From: Autumnicola tepida
GTDB lineage: Bacteria; Bacteroidota; Bacteroidia; Flavobacteriales; Flavobacteriaceae
DNA: 64,000 nt
Assembly (NCBI RefSeq): GCF_031846485.1
Contig: NZ_JAVRHQ010000004.1
Location: 124,001-188,000 of the forward strand
Reading direction: 5' to 3'
In this document: positions 60,699 to 64,000 of the stretch, one piece after another
Layout: each line of letters opens with the position of its first letter
Numbering within the stretch: position 1 is the first letter of the stretch
The notes under the pieces: generated by a model
Database searches by the model: none
Told to the model about the DNA's origin: nothing
What the model saw: only the letters and a program-made list of their open reading frames with translations
Position numbers and translations under genes: made by a program

Positions 60699-61766
60699 AT
60701 GAGAACCCAATTTACACATTTTTATCGCAGAAGTACCTACTTTGCCTGCTTACTGTTTATTTCACTCCTGCTTATAAACTGTAGCAAGGATGATGACAAT
60801 CCCACCCCCGAAGTTCCCGATTTTGAAGAGGAATTCGACGAGGTGGAAGACCTTCCCGAAGTGGAGGATGAAGATCCTGAAGTTACCGAGCCCGAAACCG
60901 GGAATGTAGAAACCTCTGAGGAAACCCAGGCTGTTGTGGACGACCTTGGAGACGATGGCGAGGTGAGCGAGGAAACCCAGGAGAAACTGGGCGCTGTGGA
61001 AACAGCTACCGAAAGCTATTCTGAAGGTGTAAAGGAAACTGCAAAAAACCTGAATGAGGAGGAAGTGGAAAATATTCTGGAAACAGAAGAGCTGGAAGGG
61101 GATTTGGCTGAAGTGGAGTCCGGCCTCGAAGCCCTGCCTGCAGAGGTAACCGCTTTACTGCCGGAGATCAACTATTCTGCCGATTTTGATGGCCGTGCCG
61201 CAGTGGCAAATGCAGCCTTAAAAATTCCTGATTTTGGCGATAAAGAGGTATATGCCCAGGCAGTGAATGGTTCCTGCCAGGAACAGGCCAGGGATGCTTA
61301 TGATACGCGTATAGAGGAACTGGAAACCCAGAGGGATACACAACTGGCTACTGTAGATGCTAACTATCAAAGAAGGCTGGGGGAAGCTGATACCCGTTAT
61401 GAAACCCGTCTTGCAGGCCTGCAGGAAGATCGTGCAGCTTTTAAGGCCGACCTTAAAGGAACAGCCGTTAATCTTCTTAATGCGGCCGCCGCGGCAGGGG
61501 AAGCCGGGCAGGAGGAACTTGCCGAACAGATTCAAACCCTTGCCCTGCTTTATACCGTAAAGGCAAGTAAGAGCCTTAAGGAGTGGTTTGCTGAGGCTTC
61601 TGCTTTACTGGTGGATTTCCAGGAGGAGGAGAAAGCTGCTGCGTTAACAATAAAGGAAACCAAGGAAGGGGAGATTACTTCTAACTTCGAGGCCAGGAAA
61701 GCCACCGCAGATGCTAAATTAAGTGCTGCGCTTGCCAACTGCCATAACCAGGGGTCAGGAAATTAA
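60699..61766 (+). CDS. Surface-type lipoprotein with acidic N-terminus, second copy
   Basis: 355 aa, paralog of the protein at 32460 over its full length. Lipid Cys28 in LLINC is followed by SKDDD (surface-export signal), then an acidic run (EEEFDEVEDLPEVEDEDPEV) about 15 residues more acidic than in the first copy, the shared VVDDLGDDGEVSEETQ segment, the coiled YQRRLGEADTRYETRL and the identical tail NCHNQGSG. The GC content is higher than that of the first copy. Function unknown; same place before the YjbH pair. Confidence 0.75.
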   Translation: MRTQFTHFYRRSTYFACLLFISLLLINCSKDDDNPTPEVPDFEEEFDEVEDLPEVEDEDPEVTEPETGNVETSEETQAVVDDLGDDGEVSEETQEKLGAVETATESYSEGVKETAKNLNEEEVENILETEELEGDLAEVESGLEALPAEVTALLPEINYSADFDGRAAVANAALKIPDFGDKEVYAQAVNGSCQEQARDAYDTRIEELETQRDTQLATVDANYQRRLGEADTRYETRLAGLQEDRAAFKADLKGTAVNLLNAAAAAGEAGQEELAEQIQTLALLYTVKASKSLKEWFAEASALLVDFQEEEKAAALTIKETKEGEITSNFEARKATADAKLSAALANCHNQGSGN

Positions 61767-61796
61767 TTTTTTCTACAGGTATTCCAATTCTTCGCA

Positions 61797-62597
61797 GTGA
61801 AGATTAACATAAAGTTTTACCTGTTCCTGCTTTTGCTGGTATTTGTACCGCAATGCAGGGGGCAGGTAAACATTCTGGGGAAAGAAGGTTATATGCTTAT
61901 CCCTTCAGCTGGCTGGAAAGAAAACCGGCAGCTGGCATTTTCTTTTGCTTACCTGCCCTGGGAGTATTCTGTTTTTAAACCAGAATCAGAAAAAAACACC
62001 GTAAATTTTTACAGTGCTTCCGTCAGGTTTGCTTCCTTTATGGAAGCAGGCATAAGCGTTGCTTACCGGCCCCGCATGCCGGAGAATATTGGAGTGGGAG
62101 ACCGGCAGCTGGATCTCAGGTTCAGGATATTAAAAGAAACGAAAACCCGCCCTGCCCTGGTGTTGGGCTGGACCCCGCCGGGTTCTGCTTCTCCTGTGCT
62201 GGCACATGATTATCTCGTGGCAACAAAGCAGTTCAAATCGGCTCTCGGGGATTTTGAAGTTACCGCGGGCTATGCCTCTCCTTATGTTTTCCCACGAAAG
62301 AAAAATGGCAAAAACTATTTTGACCTGGAGGTAATAAAGAAGGACGATCTAAGGTCTGGTCAATATCTCAGTGGCTTTTTTGGAGGTATAACTTATAAGC
62401 CTGTGCGTTTTGGCGGTCTGATGCTGGAATATGATACCCGTAATTTTAATGCCGGGGCTTTTATAAAGCCATTCGAATGGCTGCTGTTACAGGCTTACAG
62501 CCTGGAGGCAAAAGCGTTTGCCTTTAGTATTTCCACCAGCTTTCGGCTGGATTTTGCCCCTAATACCCTGAGACGCTATGAAAACAGCCTGGAGTAG
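61797..62597 (+). CDS. YjbH-like protein, N-terminal half, second copy
   Basis: 266 aa, paralog of 33718. Signal peptide to about residue 22 (VFVPQCRGQ), then VNILGKEGYMLIPSAGWKEN, IGVGDRQLDLRFRILKETKT and LVLGWTPPGSASPVLAHDYL. The start is GTG at 61797; no ATG upstream is in frame, and a later one would cut the signal peptide. It overlaps the next gene by 20 bp, exactly as in the first copy, so the split is old. Confidence 0.7.
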   Translation: MKINIKFYLFLLLLVFVPQCRGQVNILGKEGYMLIPSAGWKENRQLAFSFAYLPWEYSVFKPESEKNTVNFYSASVRFASFMEAGISVAYRPRMPENIGVGDRQLDLRFRILKETKTRPALVLGWTPPGSASPVLAHDYLVATKQFKSALGDFEVTAGYASPYVFPRKKNGKNYFDLEVIKKDDLRSGQYLSGFFGGITYKPVRFGGLMLEYDTRNFNAGAFIKPFEWLLLQAYSLEAKAFAFSISTSFRLDFAPNTLRRYENSLE

Positions 62598-63696
62598 TTT
62601 CCTGCTGCTAATGGCTACTACCTCCCTGCTCGGCCAGGGGATCGAAGATAGGCTTTTTAAAGCGGGCTTTGAAAATGTACAGGTACTGGAGAAAAAGGAT
62701 AGCCTGGAGGTTTTCTTTGAACACAGGGAATTCCGCAGCCCCTATCACAGTATGCACTATGCCGGGCTGCTGCTGGAAGGCCAGGTTCAAAAAACTATAG
62801 TATGGCGCCCCCTGTACCACAACAAACCTGTTGGGGGCTATCTGCAGGACTTCTATTCTTTTGTGAAGCTGGATAAAGAAGCCAGGCAGTTTTTTAAGCA
62901 AAATAATAAGCCCTGGAATGGCTATCGCATACAGTTACGCCTGTTTCCTAATTTTGCTGCAAGGTTTGGCTATTATGAGCAGCCTTTCCAGACCCGGCTG
63001 GACCTTATCCTGGATACCAGGCTTTATCTGGCCCCGGGCCTCAGCCTGCAAACAGGAATAAAATTCCCGGTGCAGAATTCCCTGGATGAAAACAATGCCG
63101 TGGTTTTGGCACCCACTATGCTGCACTATTTTATGCAGCCTGTAAACAAACATTTTGTCGCCCTTAGCCTGGGAACATTTTATTACGACCGCTATGGGCT
63201 GGACATACAATATCGTTATGCTCCCCTGGAGCAAAGGTGGAGTTTTGGGCTGGAAGCAGGCCTTACCGGGTATTACCAGGTTTATAGCGACCACTATTCC
63301 AGCAGTGATTTATCCATAGTTCATGCGGTGGTAGATGCTGAATATCGTCTGCCTTTTGAAAACCTTAGCCTGAAGCTAAGCGCGGGCCGGTTTATTTTTG
63401 AAGATAACGGGGCACGCCTGGATATTATTAAGCAGTATGGCAATGTGGATATTGGCCTTTATGCCGCCCGCACCACCTCTGGCTCAACCATAGGTTTCCA
63501 GTTTGCTCTTCCCATTTCCCCGGGGAGCATCTACAGGACCAAAAAACTGGAATTAAGAACTCCCGCCGAGTTCAGGTGGGAATACAGCTATAATAACGAA
63601 CAGCCTGTGGCCAGGAAATACCGGCTGGGCATGCCGCGCTTAGCAGATATGCTGCGGCAGTACAATGGCAATTTTATAAAGAACCTTTCCAGGTAA
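62578..63696 (+). CDS. YjbH-like protein, C-terminal half, second copy
   Basis: 372 aa, paralog of 34496. Signal peptide (SFLLLMATTSLLGQ), then SLEVFFEHREFRSPYHSMHY, DTRLYLAPGLSLQTGIKFPV, YDRYGLDIQYRYAPLEQRWS and LELRTPAEFRWEYSYNNEQP. Outer-membrane beta barrel or part of one. Unlike the first locus it is followed by a WecA-like gene and not by wza/wzc within the window. Confidence 0.68.
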   Translation: MKTAWSSFLLLMATTSLLGQGIEDRLFKAGFENVQVLEKKDSLEVFFEHREFRSPYHSMHYAGLLLEGQVQKTIVWRPLYHNKPVGGYLQDFYSFVKLDKEARQFFKQNNKPWNGYRIQLRLFPNFAARFGYYEQPFQTRLDLILDTRLYLAPGLSLQTGIKFPVQNSLDENNAVVLAPTMLHYFMQPVNKHFVALSLGTFYYDRYGLDIQYRYAPLEQRWSFGLEAGLTGYYQVYSDHYSSSDLSIVHAVVDAEYRLPFENLSLKLSAGRFIFEDNGARLDIIKQYGNVDIGLYAARTTSGSTIGFQFALPISPGSIYRTKKLELRTPAEFRWEYSYNNEQPVARKYRLGMPRLADMLRQYNGNFIKNLSR

Positions 63697-63791
63697 ACCT
63701 TTTTTAAAAGGGCCCGCCTGCTATATAAACCTGTTAAACCCAAATATCAACCTTCGCCCTACCGAGAGGTTTACAATAAAAACCTGATGTT

Positions 63792-64000
63792 ATGAATATT
63801 TTAGATCAGCAAGTAATTTTGGACCTTTTTCGTGCTTATTATCCTCTTTTTCTTGGAGTTCTTTTTTTAAGCACCTTTGCTTTTACATTTTATACCATCC
63901 CAAAGATCTTATGGGTAAGCCAGGAAAAAAAGCTTACGGCCTCTGTAAATGAGCGCAGTTCGCACCTGGTGGAAACGCCTTCTTTTGGTGGAGTGGCGTT
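63792..64000 (+). CDS. WecA-like sugar-1-phosphate transferase (partial, runs off window)
   Basis: ATG 63792 opens MNILDQQVILDLFRAYYPLF and continues open for 69 codons to the edge, through ILWVSQEKKLTASV and HLVETPSFGGVA. It is the third member of the family in the window, nearest to the truncated copy at 30708. By homology to 31206 the full protein would have about 390 aa and start lipid-linked synthesis for the second locus. Confidence 0.85.
   Translation, partial: MNILDQQVILDLFRAYYPLFLGVLFLSTFAFTFYTIPKILWVSQEKKLTASVNERSSHLVETPSFGGVA

Noticed and set aside
1..64000. CRISPR array
   Set aside because: No regularly spaced identical repeats; the heptad arrays are head-to-tail without spacers.

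Overview
The window looks like chromosomal DNA of a marine-type Flavobacteriaceae (Gramella/Salegentibacter/Zunongwangia-like; inference). Grounds: AT-rich DNA, genes without Shine-Dalgarno sequences, promoters of the Bacteroidetes type (TTTG ... TAnnTTTG), a TonB receptor with an N-terminal carboxypeptidase-like domain, a Bacteroidetes tyrosine recombinase, CSKDDD surface lipoproteins, and NusG-like regulators at the heads of polysaccharide loci.

Layout. 1-4.7 kb: end of a HupE/UreJ-type membrane protein, then a siderophore-type TonB receptor and a PepSY membrane protein behind a promoter bracketed by two copies of a 21-bp operator, then a small secreted protein. 4.84-4.92 kb: tRNA-Leu(CAA). 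Its 3' end is the left attachment site of an island of about 34.3 kb; a 19-bp copy at 39152-39170 marks the right end. The island holds an integrase, an excisionase-like protein, a DnaD/DnaC-like replication pair, a MobC/relaxase cassette with oriT-like palindromes, a decayed stretch (IS110 remnant, HEPN/MNT pair with a dead toxin), and then an exopolysaccharide (EPS) locus (13.7-38.9 kb). That locus runs from a NusG-like regulator through a nucleotide-sugar dehydrogenase, O-acyltransferase, flippase, PP-loop protein, GH88/105-like protein, pyruvyltransferase, five glycosyltransferases or sugar-modifying enzymes, an EpsG-type polymerase, a WecA-like initiator, a surface lipoprotein and a YjbH protein split in two, to Wza and Wzc.

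39.2-64 kb: the DNA right of the island end again resembles an island left end (tRNA tail, terminator, 34-bp repeat) but lacks an integrase. It leads into a second EPS locus: NusG-like, CysC, UDP-glucuronate decarboxylase, CysQ, a broken rmlA-rmlB pair, ManC, Gmd, a GxxExxY protein, Fcl, Ugd, flippase, glycosyltransferases, polymerase, acetyltransferase, WecG/TagA-like enzyme, and a second lipoprotein/split-YjbH/WecA module that runs off the window.

How it works together. Each locus reads as a Wzx/Wzy machine: NusG-like antitermination of a long operon, nucleotide-sugar synthesis, lipid-linked assembly by a WecA-type initiator and glycosyltransferases, flipping, polymerisation and Wza/Wzc export. 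The second locus can make GDP-fucose, UDP-glucuronate and UDP-xylose but has lost dTDP-rhamnose synthesis. The first can make a uronic nucleotide sugar and carries an asparagine-synthase-like enzyme that might amidate it. I read the region as two related EPS islands stacked at one tRNA gene, with decay at their junctions.
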